Assembly (NCBI RefSeq): GCF_019468565.1 | Contig: NZ_CP080521.1 | Coordinates: 7,130,001-7,194,000 of the forward strand | Reading direction: 5' to 3' | Source: Pseudonocardia sp. DSM 110487 | Lineage (GTDB): Bacteria; Actinomycetota; Actinomycetes; Mycobacteriales; Pseudonocardiaceae | DNA length: 64,000 nt | In this document: positions 38,817-47,437 of the stretch, piece by piece | Position numbering within the stretch: the stretch's first letter is position 1 | Layout of the letters: each line of letters starts with the position of its first letter | Translations under genes and position numbers: made by a program | The notes under the pieces: model-generated | What the model was told of the DNA's origin: nothing | Seen by the model: the letters and a program-made list of their open reading frames with translations, nothing else | The model's database searches: none

Positions 38817-39722
38817 TCAGCCGTGGGCACGCAGGGCGTCGACGAACCACTCGAACGGCTCGATCTGCGACGGGGCGCGCCCCCAGCCGTTGAGGATGCC
38901 GAGCAGGTCCCAGTAGCGCGACACCCGGCGGTCGGTGAAGGTGTCGATCGTGTCGGCCAGCTGGTCGCGGGCGGCCGCGTCCATGCCCGGCTCGATGATC
39001 CGGGCGAGGACGGCCTGACCCTCGGGCGAGTCGGGCGCGGTACCGGCGGCCACGGCGGCGCCGGCGTGCTCGATGATCGGCGACGGGTCGAACTGCGGCT
39101 GGTCGCCGCCTGCCTCGGAACCGGCGACGGCCATCTCCCGGGCTCGCGCGCGGAACGCCGGATCGCTCACGAGTTCGGCGAGCTCCGCCCACGCCTCCAC
39201 CTGCTCGGTGGTCGGTTCGTCGGGCAGCTCGGTCGGGAGGGTCCGCATGTTGTTCGCGATCCCGGCGCCAGGGGCGTCGGGGTCCGTGCCGGCGAACGTG
39301 GCATCGACGAACTCGTCGATCATCTGCTGGCGCTCGGCGGCGGAGAGTCGGGCGAGGTCGTTCACGAGTGCTGCCTTCCGTGCGGATGGAGCGCCCCGCG
39401 CGAGCAGCGTGCACACGGCGCGCTGCGTCCGCAGGACGCGGATCTGGTGGTCGATGGCCCGTACGTGGGCGGCCGCCACGTCCTCGACGCTGCGCCTGCG
39501 CTCGAGCACGAGCCGGATGTCGTCCAGGCCCATGCCGAGCTCGCGCAGCGTGCGGACGAGGTCGAGCCGCGCCACCGCCCGGCCGTCGTACCGGCGGTAG
39601 TTGCCGGCCGACCGATCCGTCTCGGGCAGCACGCCCTCGTCGGACCAGAACCGGATGGTGCGGACCGGCACGCCCGTGCGGCGGGCGAGCTGCCCGATCG
39701 TCAGCAGGGGTTTCTCGACCAT
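38817..39722 (-). CDS. MerR family transcriptional regulator
   Basis: A 301-residue regulator. The N-terminal MerR domain reads LTIGQLARRTGVPVRTIRFW then GNYRRYDGRAVARLDLVRTL. The coiled dimer helix is followed by a long (about 190-residue) C-terminal ligand-type domain rather than a metal site. No Cys metal loop is visible, so a drug or metabolite sensor is likelier. Its own promoter has the 19-bp spacer and dyad typical of MerR targets. It is divergent from the M50-like peptidase gene at 39794. Confidence 0.92.
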   Translation of the reverse strand: MVEKPLLTIGQLARRTGVPVRTIRFWSDEGVLPETDRSAGNYRRYDGRAVARLDLVRTLRELGMGLDDIRLVLERRRSVEDVAAAHVRAIDHQIRVLRTQRAVCTLLARGAPSARKAALVNDLARLSAAERQQMIDEFVDATFAGTDPDAPGAGIANNMRTLPTELPDEPTTEQVEAWAELAELVSDPAFRARAREMAVAGSEAGGDQPQFDPSPIIEHAGAAVAAGTAPDSPEGQAVLARIIEPGMDAAARDQLADTIDTFTDRRVSRYWDLLGILNGWGRAPSQIEPFEWFVDALRAHG

Positions 39723-39729
39723 GAACCCG

Positions 39730-39760
39730 ATCCTCGACTCTCCAGCGGCTGGAAGGTCAA
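39730..39760 (-). promoter_or_regulatory. MerR-type promoter: TTGACC-N19-GAGGAT with dyad
   Basis: On the minus strand the -35 TTGACC (39760-39755) and -10 GAGGAT (39735-39730) are separated by 19 bp, the over-long spacer that MerR proteins untwist. The spacer holds CTTCCAG-CCG-CTGGAGAG (39738-39756), a near-perfect dyad. The -10 ends 8 nt before the ATG, implying a leaderless, autoregulated gene. Confidence 0.75.
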
Positions 39761-39793
39761 GCCCGGATTCTCGCGCGTGCCAGACTGGCTCGT

Positions 39794-40498
39794 GTGGGTG
39801 ACGGGACGGCGACGCTGGAACGGGCCCTCGACACCGTCACCGTGCTCCTCGATGAGCGGCCCACCGTGCTGCTCGCCGCGGCGTTCGCGCTGGTGGCCGT
39901 GGTCTGGACGGGCTCGTGGCGCTGGACGCGCACCGTCGTGACGATCGCCCACGAGGGTGGGCACGCCCTCGTGGCGGTGGTCGCGGGCCGTGGCCTCACC
40001 GGCATCCGGCTCCACGCCGACACCTCCGGGCTCACCGTCTCCACCGGTGCCCGCCGCGGCCCGGGCCTGGTGTTCACCTTCCTCGCCGGCTATCCGGCGC
40101 CGTCGCTCCTCGGGATCGGGGGTGCCCTGCTCGTGGCCGCCGACCGGGCCGCGCTGATGCTGTGGATCGCGATCGCCCTGCTCGTGGCCACGCTGGTGCA
40201 CGTCCGCAACGTCTACGGCGTGGTCGCCGTGCTGGCCACCGGGGCGCTCGTCGGGGCCGTCGCGTGGTGGGGCGAACCACGGGTGCAGGACGGGTTCGCG
40301 GCCGCGCTGTGCTGGTTCCTGCTCTTCGGCGGCATGCGCGCCGTGCACGAGCTGCAGCGCAGCAGGCGCCGCGGCGCGTCGGACGCCGACATGCTCGGCT
40401 CCCTGACGTGGGTGCCCCGGGGAATGTGGGTGCTGCTGTTCTGGTTGCTCGCGACAGCGGCCGTGATCGTCGCGGCCGGCATACTGATCTTCTGGTGA
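39794..40498 (+). CDS. M50-like membrane metallopeptidase
   Basis: A 234-residue membrane protein with five or six helices. The HExxH zinc motif HEGGHALVAVVAGRG lies after the second helix (about residue 54), as in the YwhC-like M50 branch. GTG 39794 is preceded by CAGACT ending 8 nt upstream. The site-2-protease second motif (NPxxD-like) is not obvious, so activity is uncertain. The next gene follows 7 bp later. Confidence 0.8.
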   Translation: MGDGTATLERALDTVTVLLDERPTVLLAAAFALVAVVWTGSWRWTRTVVTIAHEGGHALVAVVAGRGLTGIRLHADTSGLTVSTGARRGPGLVFTFLAGYPAPSLLGIGGALLVAADRAALMLWIAIALLVATLVHVRNVYGVVAVLATGALVGAVAWWGEPRVQDGFAAALCWFLLFGGMRAVHELQRSRRRGASDADMLGSLTWVPRGMWVLLFWLLATAAVIVAAGILIFW

Positions 40499-40505
40499 GG
40501 GATAG

Positions 40506-40916
40506 ATGAGCGACTGGAACGACAAGATCATCGAGGAGTTCCGCGCCAACGCGGGCCGCGTGGGCGGCATGTTCGAGGGCGCGCCGATGATCCTCATCCA
40601 CCACGTGGGCGCGAAATCCGGCGTCGAGCGCGTCACGCCGCTCGTCCACTTCCCCGAGGACGACGACCACACCGTGATCGTGGCGTCCGCGGGCGGGGCG
40701 CCGAACCACCCGGCGTGGTACCACAACCTCAAGGCCAACCCGAAGATCGACGTCGAGGTGGGCGCCGAGACCTACACCGTCGTCGCCGAGGAGCTCCCCC
40801 GGGCCGAGCGCGACGAGTTCTGGAAGCGCGTGGTGGCCGAGAAGCCCGGCTTCGCCGACTACGAGCGCAAGACCGACCGCCTCATCCCGCTGGTGCGGCT
40901 GACCCGGGTCGCCTGA
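40506..40916 (+). CDS. Deazaflavin (F420)-dependent nitroreductase family protein
   Basis: A 136-residue split-barrel protein of the Ddn/DUF385 family (TIGR00026-type), which uses F420H2 to reduce quinones or nitro compounds. Characteristic are the ILIHHVGAKSGVERVTPLV segment and GGAPNHPAWYHNLKANPKID. The family requires the PxWYHNL run, present here. It starts 7 bp after the peptidase stop with GAGGG upstream, probably in one operon. Confidence 0.88.
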   Translation: MSDWNDKIIEEFRANAGRVGGMFEGAPMILIHHVGAKSGVERVTPLVHFPEDDDHTVIVASAGGAPNHPAWYHNLKANPKIDVEVGAETYTVVAEELPRAERDEFWKRVVAEKPGFADYERKTDRLIPLVRLTRVA

Positions 40917-40931
40917 GGCAGGATCGGCGCC

Positions 40932-41369
40932 ATGCCGATCACCTTGGACCAGGCCCAGACCATCGTCCGCGTCGCGCTGGAGCACGGCACCGAGCAGGGC
41001 TTCCAGCCACTGACGGTCGCCGTGCTCGACCCGGGCGGCGCGCTCGTCGCGCTCGGCCGCCAGGACGGCTCCGGGTACCTGCGACCGGACCTGGCCACCG
41101 CGAAGGCATGGGGGATCCTCGGGATGGGCATGAACAACCGCGCACTGGCCGCCCGCGCCGAGGCCGCGCCGGATCTCTACACCACGATCGTCGCCCTCTC
41201 GGGCGGCAAGGTCGTCTCCGTGCCCGGCGGGGTGTTCGTGCGCGACGCCGACGGCCAGCTGCTGGGCGCGGTCGGGATCAGCGGGGACACCTCGCTGAAC
41301 GACGAGGCAGCGGCCCTCGCCGGCATCGAGGCGGCCGGGCTCACCGGGGAGACAGGCGCAGAGAACTGA
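40932..41369 (+). CDS. GlcG/HbpS family heme-binding-like protein
   Basis: A 145-residue protein of the DUF336 family (GlcG/HbpS/PduO C-terminal). Seen are LTVAVLDPGGALVALGRQDG, ATAKAWGILGMG, SGGKVVSVPGGVFV and LGAVGISGDTSLNDEAAA. Family members bind heme or corrinoids; no function can be fixed here. The start is ATG 40932, with CAGGAT ending 8 nt upstream as a possible leaderless -10. Confidence 0.85.
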   Translation: MPITLDQAQTIVRVALEHGTEQGFQPLTVAVLDPGGALVALGRQDGSGYLRPDLATAKAWGILGMGMNNRALAARAEAAPDLYTTIVALSGGKVVSVPGGVFVRDADGQLLGAVGISGDTSLNDEAAALAGIEAAGLTGETGAEN

Positions 41370-41410
41370 ATCGAAGACAAGCCTTCACCGGATCGTTTCA
41401 GTTGGCACGC

Positions 41411-41416
41411 TAGACT
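41411..41416 (+). promoter_or_regulatory. -10 element TAGACT for pyk
   Basis: TAGACT ends 8 nt before GTG 41424, suggesting leaderless expression of pyruvate kinase. Confidence 0.5.
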
Positions 41417-41423
41417 CATTCGT

Positions 41424-42845
41424 GTGAGCCGACGCACCAAGATCGTCTGCACCATCGGTCCCGCCACCGCAACGCCGGACCGGATTCGTGAGCTCGTGCA
41501 GGCCGGGATGGACGTCGCCCGCCTGAACTTCAGCCACGGCAACCGCGAAGACCACAAGCGGGTCTACGACATGGTCCGCACCGCGGCCGATGCCGAGGGC
41601 AAGGCCGTGGGGATCATGGGCGACCTGCAGGGTCCCAAGATCCGGCTGGGGCGCTTCGCCAGCGGACCCGTCGAGTGGCACACCGGCGAGGAGGTGCGGA
41701 TCACGGTCGAGGACGTGGCCGGCACCCACGACCGGGTCTCCACCACCTACTCCGGCCTCGCGAACGACGCCCGCCCCGAGGACCGGCTGCTCGTCGACGA
41801 CGGCAAGGTCGCGCTCCGCGTCGTCAAGGTCGAGGGCGACGACGTCGTCTGCCGCGTCACCGAGGGCGGCCCGGTGAGCGACAACAAGGGCATCTCGCTG
41901 CCCGGGATGAACGTCTCGGTGCCCGCCCTGTCCGACAAGGACTGCGCCGACCTCGAGTTCGCGCTGGACCTGCGCGTCGACACGATCGCGCTCTCGTTCG
42001 TGCGGAGCCCGGCCGACATCGACCTTGCCCACAAGATCATGGACAGCAAGGGTGCCCGGGTGCCCGTGATCGCGAAGCTGGAGAAGCCAGAGGCGGTCGA
42101 CAACCTCGAGGCCATCGTCCTCGCCTTCGACGCCGTCATGGTCGCCCGGGGCGACCTGGGCGTCGAGCTTCCGCTCGAGCACGTGCCGCTGGTGCAGAAG
42201 CGCGCCATCCAGATCGCGCGCGAGAACGCCAAGCCGGTCATCGTGGCCACGCAGATGCTCGAGTCGATGATCACCACCTCGCGTCCGACCCGCGCGGAGG
42301 CGTCCGACGTCGCCAACGCTGTGCTCGACGGCGCCGACTGCGTGATGCTCTCCGGCGAGACGAGCGTCGGCCGGTACCCGATCAAGTCCGTCAAGACGAT
42401 GGCCCAGATCATCGAGGCCGTCGAGGACGGGCCGGTCACCGTCCCGCCGCTCAACCACGTGCCTCGCACCAAGCGGGGCGTGCTGTCCTACGCGGCCCGC
42501 GACATCGGCGAGCGGCTCTCCGCCCGCGCGCTCGTGGCGTTCACGCAGTCCGGCGACACCGTCCGCCGCCTCGCCCGCCTGCACACCCGGCTCCCGCTGC
42601 TCGCGTTCACCCCCGAGCCGGCGGTGCGCAGCCAGCTCGCGATGAGCTGGGGCGTCGAGACCTTCCTCGTGCCGTCGGTCGACTCCACCGACGCCATGGT
42701 CCGCCAGGTCGACCAGTCGATGCTGTCGATCGAGCGGTTCCAGCCCGGCGACCTCGTCGTGATCGTGGCTGGTTCCCCGCCCGGCACCATCGGCTCGACC
42801 AACCTCATCCGCGTCCACCGCCTCGGCGAGGAGGACCACGCCTGA
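41424..42845 (+). CDS. pyk: Pyruvate kinase
   Basis: A 473-residue glycolytic enzyme that transfers phosphate from PEP to ADP. Motifs are RRTKIVCTIGPATATPDRI, DLQGPKIRLGRFA, the active-site Lys in VIAKLEKPEAVDNLEAI, VMVARGDLGVELPLEHVP and MLSGETSVGRYP. It is full length for the actinobacterial enzyme, with GTG start. It converges on the P450 gene 14 bp away. Confidence 0.97.
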   Translation: MSRRTKIVCTIGPATATPDRIRELVQAGMDVARLNFSHGNREDHKRVYDMVRTAADAEGKAVGIMGDLQGPKIRLGRFASGPVEWHTGEEVRITVEDVAGTHDRVSTTYSGLANDARPEDRLLVDDGKVALRVVKVEGDDVVCRVTEGGPVSDNKGISLPGMNVSVPALSDKDCADLEFALDLRVDTIALSFVRSPADIDLAHKIMDSKGARVPVIAKLEKPEAVDNLEAIVLAFDAVMVARGDLGVELPLEHVPLVQKRAIQIARENAKPVIVATQMLESMITTSRPTRAEASDVANAVLDGADCVMLSGETSVGRYPIKSVKTMAQIIEAVEDGPVTVPPLNHVPRTKRGVLSYAARDIGERLSARALVAFTQSGDTVRRLARLHTRLPLLAFTPEPAVRSQLAMSWGVETFLVPSVDSTDAMVRQVDQSMLSIERFQPGDLVVIVAGSPPGTIGSTNLIRVHRLGEEDHA

Positions 42846-42859
42846 CCGGCGAGTCCGGC

Positions 42860-43948
42860 TCAGCCGCGCAGCAGCACCGGCAGCTCGACCAGGCGGCTGC
42901 CCTGCATGCCGCGGTCGACCCGGCGCAGCTCCGCGTACGGCACGGCGAGACGCGCTTCGGGGAAGTCGGCGGCCAGCACGCCGGCCACGGCGTGCAGCTC
43001 CAGCTGGGCGAGCTGGGCACCGATGCAGTAGTGCGGCCCGGCGCCGAACGTGAGGTCGGCGCCCTCCCCCGCAGTGTTGATGCCCGCGATGTCGACGAGC
43101 ACCGGTGCCCGTTCCGGGAGCCGCACCCCACCCAGCTCGATCTCGGTACGCGCGAACCGCCACAGCGTGAACGGGGCAGGCGGGTGTCGCCGCAGGACCT
43201 CGCGCACCAGGTCGTCCGACGGATCGCCCACTACCCGCGCCACCAGGAACCCGAGCGCGGCATCGGTGGTGATCTGGCTCGCGAAGATCAATCCGAACAG
43301 CAGGTAGTGGAGATCGTGCGCGCTCGTGCCGTCGGGCAAGCGGTTGCGTAGTTCCGCGGCCATGCCGCCGTCCACCAGCGCGGCCTGCGCGAGGTCGGCG
43401 AATGCGGCCATCACCGCGCCGAACTCGTCCGGGCCGTAGGTGCTCATCCGCGCGCAGGCCGAGACGGCCTGGTCGACGCGATCGGACGGTACGCCGAGCA
43501 GTTCGCAGATCACGGTGAGCGGGAACCGCGTGGTGAAGTCCGCCATCAGGTCGACCAGCCCGTCGACGGCCGCCGCGGCGAGCTGGTCGCGGGCGATCGC
43601 GGCGATCCGATCGGCGTACCCCTGCACCCGCCGAGCCGTCAGGAGCGGGGCGTGCGCCTTGCGCAGCGCCGCGTGCGTCGGTCCGTCGAGCGTGGTGAGC
43701 GACGGTTGCTCGGCGGCCGTCGGTTCGAGGCCCGCCGCCCACCGGTCCCACGACGGCGGGGCGTACGCGGGGTCCTTCACCAGGCGCTGGTCCGTGAGCG
43801 CCTGGCGGGCGAGCACCTCCTCAGTGACGATCCAGACCGGGCCGCCTGCGGGTGCCTCCGCGCGCACGATGGGCCCGGCCGCCCGCAACGCGGCGGCCGG
43901 GCCCGGCTCCCCGATCAGGCGGATGGTGGTGGCGAACGGATCGAACAC
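42860..43948 (-). CDS. Cytochrome P450
   Basis: A 362-residue P450. The heme-cysteine loop is FGAGPHYCIGAQLAQLEL, K-helix ExxR is EVLR, and TLDGPTHAALRKAHAPLLTA is the C-helix region. The I-helix reads FASQITTDA, where A-G-x-(D/E)-T is usual: the acidic residue of the proton-relay pair is replaced by Ile. GTG 43948 is chosen from GGGAG 5-6 nt upstream; it gives a slightly short N-terminus. It is divergent from the MarR gene with a palindromic operator between. Confidence 0.9.
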   Translation of the reverse strand: MFDPFATTIRLIGEPGPAAALRAAGPIVRAEAPAGGPVWIVTEEVLARQALTDQRLVKDPAYAPPSWDRWAAGLEPTAAEQPSLTTLDGPTHAALRKAHAPLLTARRVQGYADRIAAIARDQLAAAAVDGLVDLMADFTTRFPLTVICELLGVPSDRVDQAVSACARMSTYGPDEFGAVMAAFADLAQAALVDGGMAAELRNRLPDGTSAHDLHYLLFGLIFASQITTDAALGFLVARVVGDPSDDLVREVLRRHPPAPFTLWRFARTEIELGGVRLPERAPVLVDIAGINTAGEGADLTFGAGPHYCIGAQLAQLELHAVAGVLAADFPEARLAVPYAELRRVDRGMQGSRLVELPVLLRG

Positions 43949-43963
43949 TTCGACTCCCAAGTA

Positions 43964-43989
43964 GCTAGGCTGCCTAGCGACAGTAGCAT
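43964..43989. promoter_or_regulatory. MarR operator and leaderless promoter between P450 and MarR genes
   Basis: The perfect inverted repeat GCTAGG-CTG-CCTAGC (43964-43978) lies directly upstream of TAGCAT (43984-43989), which ends 7 nt before the MarR GTG at 43996. The operator thus overlaps the MarR promoter and the 5' end of the P450 promoter region. Confidence 0.65.
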
Positions 43990-43995
43990 GGGGCG

Positions 43996-44469
43996 GTGCC
44001 CGACGAGATCGAATCCAGGGAGCGCGCGCGGTGGGCGGCCGCCGAGCCGACGTGGGCGCTCTGGGAGGTGATGCGTGCCGCCACCGACGCCGGCTACGTC
44101 CTGGCCGAGCGGCTGGGCCTGCCCTACAACGACGTGCGCGCACTGGGCGTCCTCACCGAGTCCGAGGAGCCGGTCGGCCCGGTCGAGCTGGGGCACCGGC
44201 TCGGGATGCGCTCCGCGTCGGCCACCGAGCTGGTAGACCGGCTCGAGCGCACCGGGCACGTCCGCCGCGTCCGGCACCCGCGCGACCGCAGGCGCGTGAT
44301 CCTCGAACTCACCGACACCGGCTGGCACGCCGTCATGGCGGAGCTGGGCCCGCTGCTGGCCCGGTTCGACCGGGTGGCCGAGGGCCTCGATCCGGAAGGT
44401 AACGCCGCCGTGGTGACGTACCTGCGCGCGATCGCGGATGAGCAGCGCGCTTACCGCGGGACGACCTGA
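43996..44469 (+). CDS. MarR family transcriptional regulator
   Basis: A 157-residue winged-helix regulator. The recognition segment LGHRLGMRSASATELVDRLE and wing RRVRHPRDRRRVILELTDTG are typical. The start is GTG 43996. Divergent arrangement with a P450 and the palindrome between them suggest it represses both. The next gene starts 22 bp downstream. Confidence 0.93.
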   Translation: MPDEIESRERARWAAAEPTWALWEVMRAATDAGYVLAERLGLPYNDVRALGVLTESEEPVGPVELGHRLGMRSASATELVDRLERTGHVRRVRHPRDRRRVILELTDTGWHAVMAELGPLLARFDRVAEGLDPEGNAAVVTYLRAIADEQRAYRGTT

Positions 44470-44491
44470 CGGGCCGCCCTGAGAGGATGCG

Positions 44492-45400
44492 GTGGTGACG
44501 CGTTCGCCCGCCGTTCCCGATACCGACGCCGATGGCGTGCCGCGCGGCCAGGCCGTGCTCGACCGGCTGGTGCAGTTGCTCAACCTCGAGCAGCTGGAGG
44601 TCAACCTGTTCCGCGGGGTCAGCCCGCCGGAAAGCCCTACCCGGGTGTTCGGTGGTCAGGTGGCGGGCCAGGCCCTCGTCGCCGCCGTCCGCACGGTGCC
44701 CGACGACCGCGCCGTCCACTCCCTGCACGCCTACTTCATCCGCCCCGGCGACCCCCGCGTGCCGATCGTCTACGAGACCGAGCGCGTGCGGGACGGCCGC
44801 TCGTTCACCACCCGCCGGGTCCTCGCCATCCAGCACGGCGAGGCGATATTCGCGCTGTCCGCCTCCTTCCAGCTGCCCCAGGACGGCCTGGAGCACAGCG
44901 AGCCGCCGCCCTCCGGCGTTCCCGAGCCGGACAGCCTCCTCACGATGGGGGAACGGGTCGTCCGAGGCGACGACGCTGGCTGGCTCGCGCGCACGCCACG
45001 CCCGATCGACATGCGGTTCGTGGACGAGCCCGCGTGGTCGACCGCCCGGGACGGCGGCTCCGACGCACCGGTCCGGGTGTGGATGCGCGCCGACGGCTCG
45101 CTCCCCGACGACCCCCTGCTGCACGTCTGCCTGCTCACCTACGCCAGCGACATGACCTTGCTCGGGTCGGTCGTCGCTCGCCACGACGTCACGTCCGATC
45201 GGCTGCAGATGGCCAGCCTCGACCACGCCATGTGGTTCCACCGCTCCTTCCGCGCCGACGAGTGGCTGCTCTACAGCTGCTACTCCCCCAGCGCATCCGG
45301 TTCTCGCGGGCTCGCGACCGGGCAGTTCACCACGCAGGACGGACGGCTGGTCGCCACGACGGTGCAGGAGGGGCTGGTCCGGCTGCGCCGCGCCCGCTGA
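44492..45400 (+). CDS. tesB: Acyl-CoA thioesterase II
   Basis: A 302-residue double-hotdog thioesterase hydrolysing acyl-CoA. Key segments are RVFGGQVAGQALVAA, SLHAYFIRPGDPRVPIVYE, RSFTTRRVLAIQHGEAIF and the C-terminal MASLDHAMWFHRSFRADEWL, containing the conserved aspartate of the second hotdog. GTG 44492 or 44495. It follows the MarR gene by 22 bp. Confidence 0.93.
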   Translation: MVTRSPAVPDTDADGVPRGQAVLDRLVQLLNLEQLEVNLFRGVSPPESPTRVFGGQVAGQALVAAVRTVPDDRAVHSLHAYFIRPGDPRVPIVYETERVRDGRSFTTRRVLAIQHGEAIFALSASFQLPQDGLEHSEPPPSGVPEPDSLLTMGERVVRGDDAGWLARTPRPIDMRFVDEPAWSTARDGGSDAPVRVWMRADGSLPDDPLLHVCLLTYASDMTLLGSVVARHDVTSDRLQMASLDHAMWFHRSFRADEWLLYSCYSPSASGSRGLATGQFTTQDGRLVATTVQEGLVRLRRAR

Positions 45401-45417
45401 CCGGACACTATGCCCAG

Positions 45418-46119
45418 GTGCAGACCGCGATCACCTTCACAGCCGACGACGGGTACCCGCTCCCCGGCGTGCTCACCGTGCCCGATGCGGGCGATGGCCC
45501 GCACCCGGCCCTGGTGATGATCTACGAGGCGTTCGGCATGAACGACGAGATGCGCCGGGTCGCCCGCGATCTCGCGGCCGATGGGTATGCCGTCCTGATC
45601 CCCGACCTGTTCGCGCGGGGCCGGGTCAAGGCTCTGTGCGTGGCGCGGGCGATGCGGACGGTGCTGCGCGGCAGCGGGCGCGAACTGGAGGACATCGAGG
45701 CGGGTCGGCGCTTCATGGCGGCGCGACCGGAGGTCGACGGCGACCGCATCGGCACCATCGGCTTCTGCCTCGGCGGCAGCTTCGCCCTGCTGCTCGCCGG
45801 CAGCGGCCGCTACAAGGTGAGCGCCCCGTTCTACAACATGCCGCTCAAGGTGTCCCGGTCCTGCCCGATGGTCGCGAGCTACGGCGGCCAGGACCTGACC
45901 ACGCGGGGCTTCGGCGACCGGCTCGAGGCGCGGCTGGAGCAGCTGGGCGTGCCGCACGACGTATGCACCTACCCCGACGCGGGCCACTCGTTCTTCAGCC
46001 GGCCGCCAGGGGCTCTCGGCGCGATGACGAAGTACTCGCCATTCCGTGCCGAGTACCACGCGCCGACCGCCGAGGACGCCCACCGGCGGATCGTCGCCTT
46101 CTTCCGCGAGCATCTGTGA
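45418..46119 (+). CDS. Dienelactone hydrolase family protein
   Basis: A 233-residue alpha/beta hydrolase with Cys nucleophile in IGFCLGGSFALLLAG, Asp near the SYGGQDLTT turn and His in YPDAGHSFFSRPPG, the Cys-Asp-His set of dienelactone hydrolases. GTG 45418 is preceded by CACTAT ending 7 nt upstream (leaderless). The substrate is unknown. It follows tesB by 17 bp. Confidence 0.9.
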   Translation: MQTAITFTADDGYPLPGVLTVPDAGDGPHPALVMIYEAFGMNDEMRRVARDLAADGYAVLIPDLFARGRVKALCVARAMRTVLRGSGRELEDIEAGRRFMAARPEVDGDRIGTIGFCLGGSFALLLAGSGRYKVSAPFYNMPLKVSRSCPMVASYGGQDLTTRGFGDRLEARLEQLGVPHDVCTYPDAGHSFFSRPPGALGAMTKYSPFRAEYHAPTAEDAHRRIVAFFREHL

Positions 46120-46135
46120 CGGCAGGATGGGTGGC

Positions 46136-47437
46136 ATGAGCGAGCAGGACCGCAGTTGGGGCTTCCGCACGCGCGCGGTGCACGCCGGGCACGTCCCCGA
46201 TGTCGCAACGGGCGCGCGGGCGGTGCCGATCTACCAGTCCACGAGCTTCGTGTTCGAGGACACCACCGACGCGGCGAGCCTGTTCGCGTTGCAGAAGTAC
46301 GGGCTCATCTACAGCCGGATCGCGAACCCGACCGTCGCAGTGTTCGAGGAGCGGCTCGCGAGCCTCGAGGGCGGGCTGGGCGCGGTCGCGACGGCGAGCG
46401 GGCAGGCCGCGGAGTTCCTGACCTTCGCCTGCCTCGCCGGAGCGGGCGACCACATCGTGGCGGCGGCAGGGCTGTACGGCGGCACGATCACCCAGCTCGA
46501 CGTCACGCTGCGGCGGTTCGGCGTGGACACGACGTTCGTCGCGGGCGGGGAACCCGATGCGTTCGCCGCCGCGATCACCGACCGCACGAAGCTGCTGTTC
46601 GCCGAGGTCGTGTCCAACCCCGGCGGCGCCATCGCCGACATCGCGGGGCTCGCGGACGTCGCCCACGCCGCGGGCATCCCGCTGATCGTCGACGCCACGC
46701 TCGCCACCCCGTACCTGTGCCGGCCGATCGAGCACGGCGCCGACATCGTGATCCACTCGGCCACCAAGTTCCTCGGCGGCCACGGCACCACGCTGGGCGG
46801 CGTGGTGATCGAGTCCGGGAAGTTCCCATGGGGCAACGGGCGGTTCCCGCAGATGACGGAGCCGGTGCCGTCCTACGGCGGGCTCACGTGGTGGGGCAAC
46901 TTCCAGGAGTTCGGCTTCCTCACCAAGCTGCGGGCCGAGCAGCTGCGCGACGTCGGCGCCTCGCTGTCCCCGCACAGCGCGTTCCTGCTGATCCAGGGCG
47001 TGGAGACGCTGCCGCAGCGGATGGAGGCGCACGTGGCGAACGCCCGCGCCGTCGCGGAGTGGCTGGACGCCGACCCACGCGTCTCCTACGTCCGCTGGGC
47101 CGGGCTGCCCGGCCATCCCCACCACGATCGCGCCGCGCGCTACCTGCCGCTCGGGCCGGGGGCGGTGTTCTCGTTCGGAGTGGTCGGCGGGCGGGAGGCC
47201 GGCTCGCGGTTCATCGAGTCCGTGCAGCTGTGCAGCCACCTCGCCAACGTCGGCGACGCGCGCACGCTCGTGATCCACCCGGGCTCCACCACCCACCAGC
47301 AGCTCACCGACGACCAGCTCCGCGATGCGGGAGTGCCCCCGGATCTGGTACGGATCAGTGTGGGCCTGGAAGACCCGGAGGACATCCTGTGGGATCTCGA
47401 CCAGGCGCTCGCTGCCGCGTCGAAGGAGTCATCGTGA
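46136..47437 (+). CDS. metY: O-acetylhomoserine aminocarboxypropyltransferase (sulfhydrylase)
   Basis: A 433-residue PLP enzyme of the Cys/Met metabolism family that makes homocysteine from O-acetylhomoserine and sulfide. Seen are PIYQSTSFVFEDTTDAASLF, YSRIANPTVAVFEERLASLE, the PLP lysine in IHSATKFLGGHGTTLGG, and NVGDARTLVIHPGSTTHQQL. The length favours MetY over MetB. The start is ATG 46136, with CAGGAT upstream. The CoA-binding protein gene overlaps its stop (GTGA). Confidence 0.92.
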   Translation: MSEQDRSWGFRTRAVHAGHVPDVATGARAVPIYQSTSFVFEDTTDAASLFALQKYGLIYSRIANPTVAVFEERLASLEGGLGAVATASGQAAEFLTFACLAGAGDHIVAAAGLYGGTITQLDVTLRRFGVDTTFVAGGEPDAFAAAITDRTKLLFAEVVSNPGGAIADIAGLADVAHAAGIPLIVDATLATPYLCRPIEHGADIVIHSATKFLGGHGTTLGGVVIESGKFPWGNGRFPQMTEPVPSYGGLTWWGNFQEFGFLTKLRAEQLRDVGASLSPHSAFLLIQGVETLPQRMEAHVANARAVAEWLDADPRVSYVRWAGLPGHPHHDRAARYLPLGPGAVFSFGVVGGREAGSRFIESVQLCSHLANVGDARTLVIHPGSTTHQQLTDDQLRDAGVPPDLVRISVGLEDPEDILWDLDQALAAASKESS

